Positions 1 through 8,077 of a DNA stretch of 8,077 nt are shown here, piece after piece (positions within the stretch are counted from its first letter, which is position 1; every line of letters begins with the position of its first letter). The translations under genes were made by a program, and so were the position numbers. The notes beneath the pieces were generated by a model. The model saw only the letters and a list, made by a program, of their open reading frames with translations, had not been told where the DNA came from and did no database searches. Source of the stretch: Alphaproteobacteria bacterium (lineage in GTDB: Bacteria; Pseudomonadota; Alphaproteobacteria; Rhodobacterales; Rhodobacteraceae); contig RFIR01000384.1 in NCBI GenBank assembly GCA_003695135.1, forward strand, positions 1 to 8,077, read 5' to 3'.

Positions 1-2
1 GG

Positions 3-2162
<2,160 letters not shown>

Positions 2163-2279
2163 CTCCCGTTCCATCCTGCCCGTCCCCGGATTCGCTGGCG
2201 CATCCATATCACCCCCGTCGCCGGCTGCCAGCCCCGGCAGGGCGATTGCGGGCCGGGCATGGGCAGGGTAGGGGAAGGC
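2163..2279. promoter_or_regulatory. Divergent intergenic region purL / sulfotransferase
   Basis: The 117 bases between the two divergent start codons must carry the control signals for both genes, unless purL starts further upstream at 2174 or 2207. The sequence is very GC-rich. I see a short inverted repeat CTGCC-N6-GGCAG (2225-2240) and ribosome binding sites for both genes, but no convincing -35/-10 pair on either strand. Confidence 0.4.
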
Positions 2280-2936
2280 ATGGCAAAGCCGTTTCGCGTC
2301 TTCGGCATCGGGCTCAACAAGACCGGCACCAGCACGCTGCGCGCGGCGCTGCGCAAGCTGGGCTATCGCCATTTCGGCCATTCGGCGGCGCTGGTGCGCG
2401 CCTATGCGCGGCGCGACTGGGCGGCGATCTTCGAGGTGGCCGATGCCCATGAGAGCTTCGAGGACTGGCCCTGGCCGCTGGTCTGGCGGCAGATGCACGA
2501 ACGTTACGGCGAGGACGCGCGCTTCATCCTGACCCGGCGGCACACGCCCGAGGCGTGGCTCGCGAGCCTCAAGGCCCATGCCGAGCGTGCCCATCCTGGC
2601 GGCTTTGCCCGGCGCATCGCCTATGGCTGGGACTATCCGCATGGCCGCGAGGCGGAGCATCTGGAAGTCTATGCCCGGCATCTGGACGGGATCCGCAACT
2701 ACTTCGCCCATCCTGCGCGGCGGCATCTCATGGCCGAATTCTGCTGGGAGGAGGGCGATGGCTGGCGCGAGCTCTGCCGCTTTCTGGGCGAGCGGCGCCG
2801 GCGCGGGCCGTTTCCGCATGTCAATGCCAGTGCGCAGGCGCAGCCCGATCCCAGGCATCTGGCCGCAAACCGCGAACGGATTGCGCAGCAGCTTGCCTCG
2901 ATAAGCCGCCGCGCGCCCGGCTCGGGCTCGCGATGA
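2280..2936 (+). CDS. Sulfotransferase family protein (PAPS-binding loop)
   Basis: This 218-residue soluble protein looks like a small bacterial sulfotransferase (Sulfotransfer_4-like), which would move sulfuryl groups from PAPS to an unknown acceptor. The N-terminal FGIGLNKTGTSTL (residues 8-20) is a 5'-phosphosulfate-binding loop with Lys14. The segment SFEDWPW at 59-65 is typical of the family. LTRRHTPEAWLAS at 84-96 fits the 3'-phosphate-binding strand and helix, with Arg86/Arg87 and Ser96. GPFPHVNAS at 176-184 matches the usual C-terminal signature. No signal peptide or membrane segment is seen. The start at 2280 is preceded by AGGGGAAGG at good spacing; an in-frame ATG seven codons upstream (2259) is possible but has a poorer site. 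It is divergent from purL with a 117-base gap, and no sulfate activation or acceptor biosynthesis genes lie nearby, so the substrate cannot be inferred. A non-catalytic or different nucleotide-dependent role is possible. Confidence 0.88.
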   Translation: MAKPFRVFGIGLNKTGTSTLRAALRKLGYRHFGHSAALVRAYARRDWAAIFEVADAHESFEDWPWPLVWRQMHERYGEDARFILTRRHTPEAWLASLKAHAERAHPGGFARRIAYGWDYPHGREAEHLEVYARHLDGIRNYFAHPARRHLMAEFCWEEGDGWRELCRFLGERRRRGPFPHVNASAQAQPDPRHLAANRERIAQQLASISRRAPGSGSR

Positions 2937-2951
2937 CCGGCAGGGGCGGGC

Positions 2952-2978
2952 AAAAAAAAGGCCGAGCTAAGCTCGGCC
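2952..2978 (-). terminator. Rho-independent terminator of the sRNA
   Basis: On the minus strand GGCCGAGC (2978-2971) and GCTCGGCC (2967-2960) form a perfect 8-bp stem with a TTA loop, followed at once by eight T (2959-2952). The T-run exists only on the minus strand, so the signal acts on leftward transcripts: the sRNA and any readthrough from the LysR gene. On the plus strand the same hairpin follows the sulfotransferase stop by 23 bases but has no T tract. Confidence 0.9.
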
Positions 2979-3039
2979 CAAGTCCAACAGGGAGGTATGA
3001 CATGCAGGAATGCAACACTGTTGCTCGTCTGCCTGTCAC
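2952..3039 (-). ncRNA. Candidate trans-acting sRNA with anti-Shine-Dalgarno CCUCCC motif (AbcR-like)
   Basis: Read on the minus strand, this 88-base stretch has the full anatomy of a bacterial sRNA. The 5' segment UGACAGGCAG (3038-3029) pairs with CUGCAUGUCA (3007-2998) at nine of ten positions. A symmetric 4+4 internal loop separates it from an inner hairpin GCAAC-AGU-GUUGC (3024-3012). An unpaired linker of about 19 bases follows, containing CCUCCC (2995-2990), the complement of a strong Shine-Dalgarno. An 8-bp GC-rich terminator hairpin and eight U close it. A plausible promoter starts it near 3039. Anti-SD motifs of this kind are how AbcR sRNAs (alpha-r15 family) of Rhizobiales repress transporter mRNAs. 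The neighbouring gene encodes a VtlR/LsrB-like regulator, the family that controls AbcR expression in Brucella and Agrobacterium. The RNA gene is well supported by structure; kinship with AbcR is inference. It could also be processed from the 3' untranslated region of the upstream regulator mRNA. Confidence 0.75.
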
Positions 3040-3045
3040 GACTCC

Positions 3046-3074
3046 GAAATAGGCAAGCGGGACGCGCCAATCAA
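3046..3074 (-). promoter_or_regulatory. Putative sigma-70 promoter of the sRNA
   Basis: On the minus strand TTGATT (3074-3069) lies 17 bases upstream of TATTTC (3051-3046). The -35 matches the consensus at four of six positions and the -10 at three of six. A start seven bases after the -10, near G3039, would place the first paired base of the sRNA's 5' stem at nucleotide 2, which is independent support for this placement. The match to consensus is modest, in keeping with a promoter that needs an activator. Confidence 0.5.
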
Positions 3075-3079
3075 GCCTT

Positions 3080-3099
3080 TTCTTGCCGCAGCGCAAAAA
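3080..3099. promoter_or_regulatory. Putative LysR-type operator (T-N11-A inverted repeat) upstream of the sRNA
   Basis: TTCTTGC (3080-3086) and GCAAAAA (3093-3099) form an inverted repeat with one mismatch around a 6-base spacer. The TTGC/GCAA core has the T-N11-A geometry that LysR-type regulators bind. It is centred about 50 bases upstream of the predicted sRNA start, next to the -35, a position suited to activation. The gene just upstream encodes a LysR-type protein, making it the natural candidate to bind here. No binding evidence can be drawn from sequence alone. Confidence 0.45.
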
Positions 3100-3151
3100 T
3101 TCATAGCGGGTATGGCAAAATTGCATGGCTCGTCCCGCCCATGCACGGGGA

Positions 3152-4051
3152 TCAATCCGCCAGCGCCTTGCGGTATTCGGCGATCTCTTCCAGCACGAAA
3201 TCGCGGAACGCCTCGACGCGCTTGGAATGGCGCAATTCCTGCGCATATGCGAAGAAAACCGGGATCTTGTCGGAGGCTTCCGAGGGGACGACATGGACCA
3301 GATCGGGGGTGTCGAGGGCGAGATATTCGGGCAGCGCGCCGATGCCCAGCCCGTTGCGCACCGCCTGCAGCACGCCGAAATAGTTGTTGACCGCCAGGCT
3401 TCCGCCCGGGTGGGCTGCAACCACACGTTGCATGAAGGCACGGCCTGCACTCACCTGCGGGCTGTCGATGGTGAAATAGAGCAGCCTGTGGCGGGACAGA
3501 TCGGCGATGGATTCCGGAAAACCTTGCGCTGCAACATAGCCTTGCGAGGCGTAGAGCCGCATGCGGATATCGAGCAGCCGGCGGCGAATCAGGTCGGCCT
3601 GGCTCGGCTCCTTCATGCGAATCGCGACATCGGCCTCGCGCATCGCCAGGTCGAGAACGCGCTCTTCCAGCAGCAGCTGGACATTCAGATGCGGGTAGCG
3701 ATCCAGCAGCTTGCCCAGCCGCGGCGCCAGCCACAGCGTGCCGAAGCCGGTGGTGCTGGTCACCCGCAGCTGGCCGTAGACGCCTTCCTCGGCATCGCGG
3801 ATGCGCGCGGCCGCCGCCTCCAGCCGCCGCGCCATCACCCGCGTGGCCTCGAACAGCAGCTCGCCCTGCTCGGTCAGGATCAGCCCGCGGGCATGGCGGT
3901 GGAACAGCGTCGCGCCCAGCGCCTCTTCCAGCTGCCGGATCTGGCGCGAAACCGCCGACTGGCTGAGGTTGAGCGTCTCGCCGGCATGGGTGAGACTGCC
4001 GGCATCGGCCACCGCGTGGAAAACCCGCAACCTGTCCCAGTCCAGTGTCAT
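3152..4051 (-). CDS. LysR-type transcriptional regulator, VtlR/LsrB-like
   Basis: This 299-residue protein is a full-length LysR-type regulator, acting in the cytoplasm as a DNA-binding oligomer. The winged helix-turn-helix spans about residues 1-65, with recognition-helix sequence LSQSAVSRQIRQLE at 29-42 and wing HRHARGLILTEQG at 51-63. A linker helix follows, and the effector-binding domain runs from about 93 to 294. The N-terminal WDRLRVFHAVADAGS and the HRHARGLILTEQGELL stretch strongly resemble Rhizobiales VtlR/LsrB, known for control of AbcR sRNAs, virulence or symbiosis and stress. Unlike S. meliloti LsrB, for which cysteine-based redox sensing has been reported, this protein has no cysteine at all, so its signal is more likely a bound ligand. 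The start at 4051 has GAGG just upstream. It is divergent from the indolepyruvate oxidoreductase gene and is followed on the same strand by the candidate sRNA; both are plausible targets. Family assignment is firm, subfamily is from recalled similarity. Confidence 0.96.
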   Translation of the reverse strand: MTLDWDRLRVFHAVADAGSLTHAGETLNLSQSAVSRQIRQLEEALGATLFHRHARGLILTEQGELLFEATRVMARRLEAAAARIRDAEEGVYGQLRVTSTTGFGTLWLAPRLGKLLDRYPHLNVQLLLEERVLDLAMREADVAIRMKEPSQADLIRRRLLDIRMRLYASQGYVAAQGFPESIADLSRHRLLYFTIDSPQVSAGRAFMQRVVAAHPGGSLAVNNYFGVLQAVRNGLGIGALPEYLALDTPDLVHVVPSEASDKIPVFFAYAQELRHSKRVEAFRDFVLEEIAEYRKALAD

Positions 4052-4225
4052 GCCTGCCTCGCCCGCTCGTCCGCCTTCTTGTCAGGCTTTCTTAGCAACC
4101 ATTAACCTGTTCTTACAACGTTTCGACCACTTTTACGTGCTCCGGCTGGCGCGCGCGGCGCATCCGGCATACATTCGACGCGCTTCGAACCCTGGTAAGC
4201 CAGGTTGAACGGATAGGACGAGCGA
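4052..4225. promoter_or_regulatory. Divergent control region, LysR gene / indolepyruvate oxidoreductase
   Basis: These 174 bases separate the two divergent genes. A T-N11-A box, TTAGCAACCATTAA (4092-4105, TTA-N8-TAA), lies about 40 bases upstream of the regulator's start codon, where autoregulation by LysR proteins usually occurs. Towards the oxidoreductase there are two palindromes: TTCGA-N6-TCGAA (4174-4189) and CCTGG-TAAG-CCAGG (4191-4204). The second ends 21 bases before the ATG, so it could form a hairpin in the mRNA leader. Weak promoter-like elements are TTGTCA (4079-4084 region, plus strand) and TTGTAA (4118-4113, minus strand), but no good -10 goes with either. The ribosome binding site for the plus-strand gene is poor (AGGACGAG). 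Confidence 0.45.
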
Positions 4226-7200
4226 ATGGATCTTCGCCCTGTAACCCTTGGGGATCGTTACGATCTTTCCTGCGACACCGTGCTTCTTTCCGGCACGCAG
4301 GCGCTGGTGCGCCTGCCGCTGATGCAAAAGGTCCGCGATCGCGCGGCCGGGCACAACACCGCCGGCTATGTCACCGGCTATCGCGGCTCGCCGCTGGGCG
4401 GGGTCGACATCAACATGATGCGCGCCCAGGCTCAGCTCAAGGCGCATGACATCGTGTTCGAGCCGGGGCTGAACGAGGATCTGGCCGCGACCGCGCTCTG
4501 GGGCACGCAGCAGGCCGAGCTGCGCGGCGAGGGCCGTTTCGATGGCGTGTTCGGCCTGTGGTACGGCAAGGGGCCGGGCATCGACCGCACCGGCGACGTG
4601 TTCCGCCATGCCAACATGGCCGGCACATCACGGCTGGGCGGCGTGCTGGTGGTGATGGGCGACGATCACACCGGCGAATCCTCGACCACTCTGCATCACA
4701 GCGAGTTTGCGCTGCTCGATGCGCTGATCCCGGTGCTGTCGCCGGCCGGTGTGCAGGAAATCCTCGATTATGGCCTGCTGGGCTGGGCGCTGTCGCGCTA
4801 TGCCGGGGTATGGGTGGGGCTGAAGGGGGTCAAGGACACGGTCGAGGCCACTGCGGTGGTCGATGGCCGGCCGGACCGGATGCGCATCCTCACCCCGCAG
4901 GATTTCGAGATGCCGCCCGGCGGGCTCAACATCCGGCTGATCGACGACCGTGTGGCGCAGGAGGCGCGGCTGCACGACTACAAGCGCTTCGCGGCGGAGG
5001 CGTTCGGCCGCACCAACCGTATCGACAGGCGGGTGCTGGGCCGGCCGGGGGCGAAGATCGGCATCGTCTCGGGCGGCAAGAGCTGGCTCGACCTGTGCCA
5101 CGCGCTCGATCTCCTGGGCATCGACGCCGCGGCGGCCGAGCGGCTGGGCATCACCACCTACAAGGTGGGCATGGTCTGGCCCATGGACATGGAAAGCTTC
5201 CACGAATGGGCCGAGGGGCTGGAGCTGATCGTCTGCGTGGAGGAAAAGCGCAAGCTGATCGAGGTACAGGCCAAGGAGGCGATCTTCGACGACCGGCGCG
5301 GGCGGCGGGTCATCGGCTGGAAGAAGGAGAACGGCGAGCTGCTGTTCACCGTCAAGGGCGCGCTCGACCCGGTGCTGATCGCGCGCCAGCTGGGCGCGGT
5401 ACTGGCCGAGGAGGGGCGCGACAACGAGGATCTGCGCGCCGCGCGCGCCCGGCTCGACGAGGCGGCGCGGGCCGACAATGCGCCCGAGATCGCCGCGCGC
5501 CTGCCCTATTTCTGCTCGGGCTGCCCGCACAACACCTCGACCAGGGTGCCGGAGGGCTCGCGCGCCTATGCCGGCATCGGCTGCCACTTCATGGTCCAGT
5601 GGATGGACCGCAACACGCTGAGCTTCACCCATATGGGCGGCGAGGGCGCGAACTGGATCGGCGAGAGCCGTTTTTCCACCACGCCGCATGTGTTTCAGAA
5701 TCTCGGCGACGGCACCTACAACCATTCGGGCGTGCAGGCGATCCGCGCCGCGCTGGCCGCGAACACGAACATCACCTTCAAGATCCTGTTCAACGACGCG
5801 GTAGCGATGACCGGCGGTCAGGCCAATGAGGGCGGGCTGAGCCCCGAGCGCATCGCCCATGAGCTGCTGGCGATGGGGGTGAAGAAGGTGGTGGCGGTGA
5901 TCGATCCCAAGGAGAAGATCGACCGCGCCGCCTTTCCCGCCACATGGAGCCTGCGCGGGCCGACGCGGTTTTCCTTCGCCGATCGCGACGATCTCGACGC
6001 GGTGCAAAAGGCGCTGCGCGAGATCAAGGGCGTCACCGCGCTGATCTATGTCCAGACCTGCGCGGCGGAAAAGCGCCGGCGCCGAAAGCGCGGAACCTAT
6101 CCCGACCCCGACCAGCGGGTCTTCATCAACCCCGAGGTCTGCGAGGGCTGCGGCGATTGCGGGGTGCAGTCGAATTGCGTGTCCATCCTGCCCTTGGAGA
6201 CCGAATTCGGCCGCAAGCGGCTGATCGACCAGTCGAGCTGCAACAAGGACTTTTCATGCCTCAAGGGCTTCTGCCCCAGCTTCGTCACCGTGGAGGGCGC
6301 CGAGATCCGCAAGAGCGCGGGGACCGGCGTCGACATCCCCGATCTGCCCGAGCCGGTGCTGCCGGCGATCAACGGCACCCATAACAGCGTCATCACCGGC
6401 GTCGGCGGCACCGGCGTTGTGACGGTTGGCGCCGTCTTGGCGATGGCCGCGCATCTGGAAGGCAAGGGCGCGGGGCTGATGGAGATGGCGGGCCTCGCCC
6501 AGAAGGGCGGTGCGGTGCACATCCACTGCCGCATTGCCGAGCGGCCGGAGGACATCACCGCCATCCGCGTCGCAGCCGGCGAGGCCGATGCGCTGATCGG
6601 CGGCGATCTGGTGGTCGCGGCAGGCTCCAGGACGCTGGGGCTGATGACGCGCGGGCGGACGGGCGCGGTGGTCAACAGCCATGAGATCATCACCGGCGAT
6701 TTCACGCGCAATACCAACTTCCACCTGCCCACCGACCGGCTGTCGCTGTCCTTGCGCGCGCGGCTGGGCGAGGAGGCGGTGCGCTTTCTCGATGCCACGC
6801 GCATGGCCGAGGCGGTGCTGGGCGATGCGATCTACGCCAATGTCGTCATGCTGGGCGCGGCCTGGCAGGCGGGGCTGGTGCCGGTCTCGCGCGATGCGAT
6901 CCGCCGGGCGATCGAGATCAATGGCGCAGGGGTTCAGGGCAACCTCGCGGCCTTCGAGCTCGGGCGCTGGGCCGTGCACGACCCGGCCGCGGCACATGGG
7001 GCGGCCGCCCTGCCCGTGACCGAGGAAAAGACCCTGACCGAGCGCATCGCGGCGCGCGAGGCGCATGTCGAGGCCTGGGGCGGGCGGGCCTGGGCGAAAC
7101 GCTTTCACGAGCTGGTGGAGAAGGCACGCGCCATCGACGAGGATCTGGGCTGGGCGGTGGCGCAAGGCGCGCACAAGCTGATGACCTACAAGGACGAATA

Positions 7201-7666
7201 CGAGGTCGCCCGGCTGCATGCCGAGCATCTGGAAGCGGCGCTGGATGCGCAGTTTTCCAGACGCGGCGCGATCCGTTTCCACATGGCCCCGCCGCTGCTG
7301 GCGCGCAAGGGATCGGACGGACGGCCGCGCAAGATCACCTTCGGGCCGTGGATGCTGGGGGTGCTGAAATGGCTGGCGCGACGAAAGGGTCTGCGCGGCA
7401 CATTCTGGGATCCGTTCGGGCGTTCCGCCGAACGCCGCATGGAACGGGCGCTGATCGAGCAGTATTTCACCGATATCGAGACGCTTCTGCCGCAGTTCCG
7501 CGACGAGATCCGCGATCCCGCCATCGCGCTGGCCGAGCTGCCGCTGTCGATCCGCGGCTTCGGCCCGGTCAAGATGGAGGCGGCCGCGGCTGCAGCCAAG
7601 CGGCGCGAGAAGTTGCTGGAGGCGATCCGCTCCGGCGGGACCCCCGCTCGGCAGGCGGCGGAATAG
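4226..7666 (+). CDS. Indolepyruvate:ferredoxin oxidoreductase, fused single-chain form
   Basis: This 1146-residue cytoplasmic enzyme should oxidatively decarboxylate aryl-2-oxo acids such as indolepyruvate or phenylpyruvate to the aryl-acetyl-CoA, passing electrons to a ferredoxin or similar acceptor. It fuses the alpha and gamma parts that are separate in archaeal IorAB. Residues 1 to about 400 form the pyrimidine-type thiamine diphosphate domain and its partner (VTGYRGSPLGGVD at 49-61). The domain at about 425-610 binds the cofactor: CSGCPHNTST at 430-439, GDGTYNH at 494-500, and Asn523 27 residues after the GDG. An iron-sulfur segment holds seven cysteines: 639, 642, 645, 651, 672, 678 and 683 (CP). 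The gamma-type domain begins with GVGGTG at 725-730 and includes EMAGLAQKGG. A helical C-terminal extension follows, typical of proteobacterial versions. Homologues in marine Rhodobacterales serve phenylalanine catabolism through phenylacetyl-CoA, where the name ior1 has been used. The gene stands alone, divergent from the LysR regulator. Substrate range is inferred. Confidence 0.94.
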   Translation: MDLRPVTLGDRYDLSCDTVLLSGTQALVRLPLMQKVRDRAAGHNTAGYVTGYRGSPLGGVDINMMRAQAQLKAHDIVFEPGLNEDLAATALWGTQQAELRGEGRFDGVFGLWYGKGPGIDRTGDVFRHANMAGTSRLGGVLVVMGDDHTGESSTTLHHSEFALLDALIPVLSPAGVQEILDYGLLGWALSRYAGVWVGLKGVKDTVEATAVVDGRPDRMRILTPQDFEMPPGGLNIRLIDDRVAQEARLHDYKRFAAEAFGRTNRIDRRVLGRPGAKIGIVSGGKSWLDLCHALDLLGIDAAAAERLGITTYKVGMVWPMDMESFHEWAEGLELIVCVEEKRKLIEVQAKEAIFDDRRGRRVIGWKKENGELLFTVKGALDPVLIARQLGAVLAEEGRDNEDLRAARARLDEAARADNAPEIAARLPYFCSGCPHNTSTRVPEGSRAYAGIGCHFMVQWMDRNTLSFTHMGGEGANWIGESRFSTTPHVFQNLGDGTYNHSGVQAIRAALAANTNITFKILFNDAVAMTGGQANEGGLSPERIAHELLAMGVKKVVAVIDPKEKIDRAAFPATWSLRGPTRFSFADRDDLDAVQKALREIKGVTALIYVQTCAAEKRRRRKRGTYPDPDQRVFINPEVCEGCGDCGVQSNCVSILPLETEFGRKRLIDQSSCNKDFSCLKGFCPSFVTVEGAEIRKSAGTGVDIPDLPEPVLPAINGTHNSVITGVGGTGVVTVGAVLAMAAHLEGKGAGLMEMAGLAQKGGAVHIHCRIAERPEDITAIRVAAGEADALIGGDLVVAAGSRTLGLMTRGRTGAVVNSHEIITGDFTRNTNFHLPTDRLSLSLRARLGEEAVRFLDATRMAEAVLGDAIYANVVMLGAAWQAGLVPVSRDAIRRAIEINGAGVQGNLAAFELGRWAVHDPAAAHGAAALPVTEEKTLTERIAAREAHVEAWGGRAWAKRFHELVEKARAIDEDLGWAVAQGAHKLMTYKDEYEVARLHAEHLEAALDAQFSRRGAIRFHMAPPLLARKGSDGRPRKITFGPWMLGVLKWLARRKGLRGTFWDPFGRSAERRMERALIEQYFTDIETLLPQFRDEIRDPAIALAELPLSIRGFGPVKMEAAAAAAKRREKLLEAIRSGGTPARQAAE

Positions 7667-8077
7667 CTCGACGCTGCCACCCCTTGGTGACCTCCACGGT
7701 CAACACTTCGCAGCACACGTGGTGTCTGAGTATTTTTTCCAAGAAGAAGACTCGACCGGTCCGAGCTTATACCAGCCGCCCCTTCGACCGACCCGTCTGG
7801 CAAGAATGCCCGAAGCTTTCGAAATCGGGGGTGTCGAGGGGCGGGAAAGGGCCCGGCGGTCGCGATCATCCGGCCCGATCGGGAAGGGGCGGCATGAGGC
7901 CGGGGACAGGAAAGGCATGACGGTCGGGCATCGCGGCAGGCAGCGCCAGCGAAGTTTGTTCCCGATTTTCACTTGTTTGACAGAACCCCCTGCGAAACTC
8001 CGGCATGAATGCAAACCGCTGAATCGGCCCGGTTTCCGGTCCTCATGATCGCGCGCGTAAAGTAATTAGAAGAGACC
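7667..8077. other. 411-base region without a supported gene
   Basis: Open frames of about 100 codons exist on both strands (plus 7719-8048 from a GTG, minus 7700-8014 from a TTG), but neither has a ribosome binding site or a recognisable motif, so I call no gene. Two small hairpins, CACC-CCTT-GGTG and TGACC-TCCAC-GGTCA, overlap just after the oxidoreductase stop. A T6 run sits at 7733-7738 without a stem directly before it, so no intrinsic terminator is clear. A perfect TTGACA hexamer at 7977-7982 on the plus strand lies in a locally AT-richer stretch, and the last 20 bases are also AT-rich, so this may be the promoter region of a gene beyond the window edge. Confidence 0.4.

Noticed and set aside
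2163..2858. 232-codon upstream extension of the purL frame
   Set aside because: It lies antisense to the sulfotransferase gene, shows no PurL-like sequence, and would make PurL far longer than the usual 720 residues or so.
3002..3052. A 16-codon plus-strand open frame (MQECNTVARLPVTTPK) preceded by GGGAGG at ideal spacing
   Set aside because: The GGGAGG is simply the complement of the sRNA's CCUCCC. The T8 terminator and the paired 5' stem point to minus-strand transcription, and there is no plus-strand promoter before it. It could be real only if transcription from the sulfotransferase gene runs through.
4628..7282. Minus-strand open frames of 459 and 342 codons opposite the oxidoreductase
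   Set aside because: They are rich in His, Arg, Ala and Gly with no motif, and the opposite strand encodes a complete, motif-bearing enzyme.
7690..7738. Intrinsic terminator for the oxidoreductase gene
   Set aside because: The T6 run at 7733-7738 is not directly preceded by a stable stem. The only nearby stems are 4-5 bp, and TGACC/GGTCA ends about 30 bases upstream.
7719..8048. 109-codon plus-strand open frame in the right-hand gap
   Set aside because: It starts with GTG without a ribosome binding site, has no recognisable domain, and is overlapped by equally long frames on the other strand.
7667..8077. tRNA or rRNA gene, or rRNA leader, in the right-hand gap
   Set aside because: There is no T-arm with flanking stem, no acceptor stem, no 16S 5' sequence and no boxA-like antitermination signal.

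Overview
The window looks like chromosomal DNA of an alphaproteobacterium, most likely a member of the Rhodobacterales. The GC content is high, the PurL protein reads like the Rhodobacter/Paracoccus type, and the LysR regulator and one-piece indolepyruvate oxidoreductase are of kinds common in that group. There is no insertion sequence, phage gene, CRISPR array, tRNA or rRNA that I can support.

Layout from left to right. (1) purL on the minus strand (3-2162), complete, encoding the large subunit of FGAM synthase of purine biosynthesis. (2) Divergent from it across a 117-base gap, a small PAPS-binding-loop sulfotransferase-like protein on the plus strand (2280-2936). (3) Between 2937 and 3151, a compact small-RNA gene on the minus strand (about 2952-3039). 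It has a plausible sigma-70 promoter, a 10-position 5' stem with one mismatch, a nested hairpin, an unpaired CCUCCC anti-Shine-Dalgarno stretch, and a textbook intrinsic terminator with eight U. (4) A LysR-type regulator on the minus strand (3152-4051) that resembles the VtlR/LsrB subfamily. (5) Divergent from it, a 1146-residue fused indolepyruvate:ferredoxin oxidoreductase on the plus strand (4226-7666). (6) A 411-base tail (7667-8077) in which I find no convincing gene.

The most interesting part is the pairing of items 3 and 4. In Rhizobiales, VtlR-type regulators act together with AbcR small RNAs, which pair with ribosome binding sites of transporter mRNAs through CUCCC-type motifs, and as I recall the two can be neighbours on the chromosome. 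Here a VtlR/LsrB-like regulator is followed on the same strand by a structured RNA with an exposed CCUCCC motif. A 20-base inverted repeat with LysR-type T-N11-A geometry lies just upstream of that RNA's predicted promoter. I infer a regulator-plus-sRNA module, possibly the Rhodobacterales counterpart of VtlR-AbcR, that may tie amino acid or other nutrient uptake to aromatic amino acid breakdown by the divergent oxidoreductase. The structure and motifs are read directly from the sequence; the regulatory wiring is inference.
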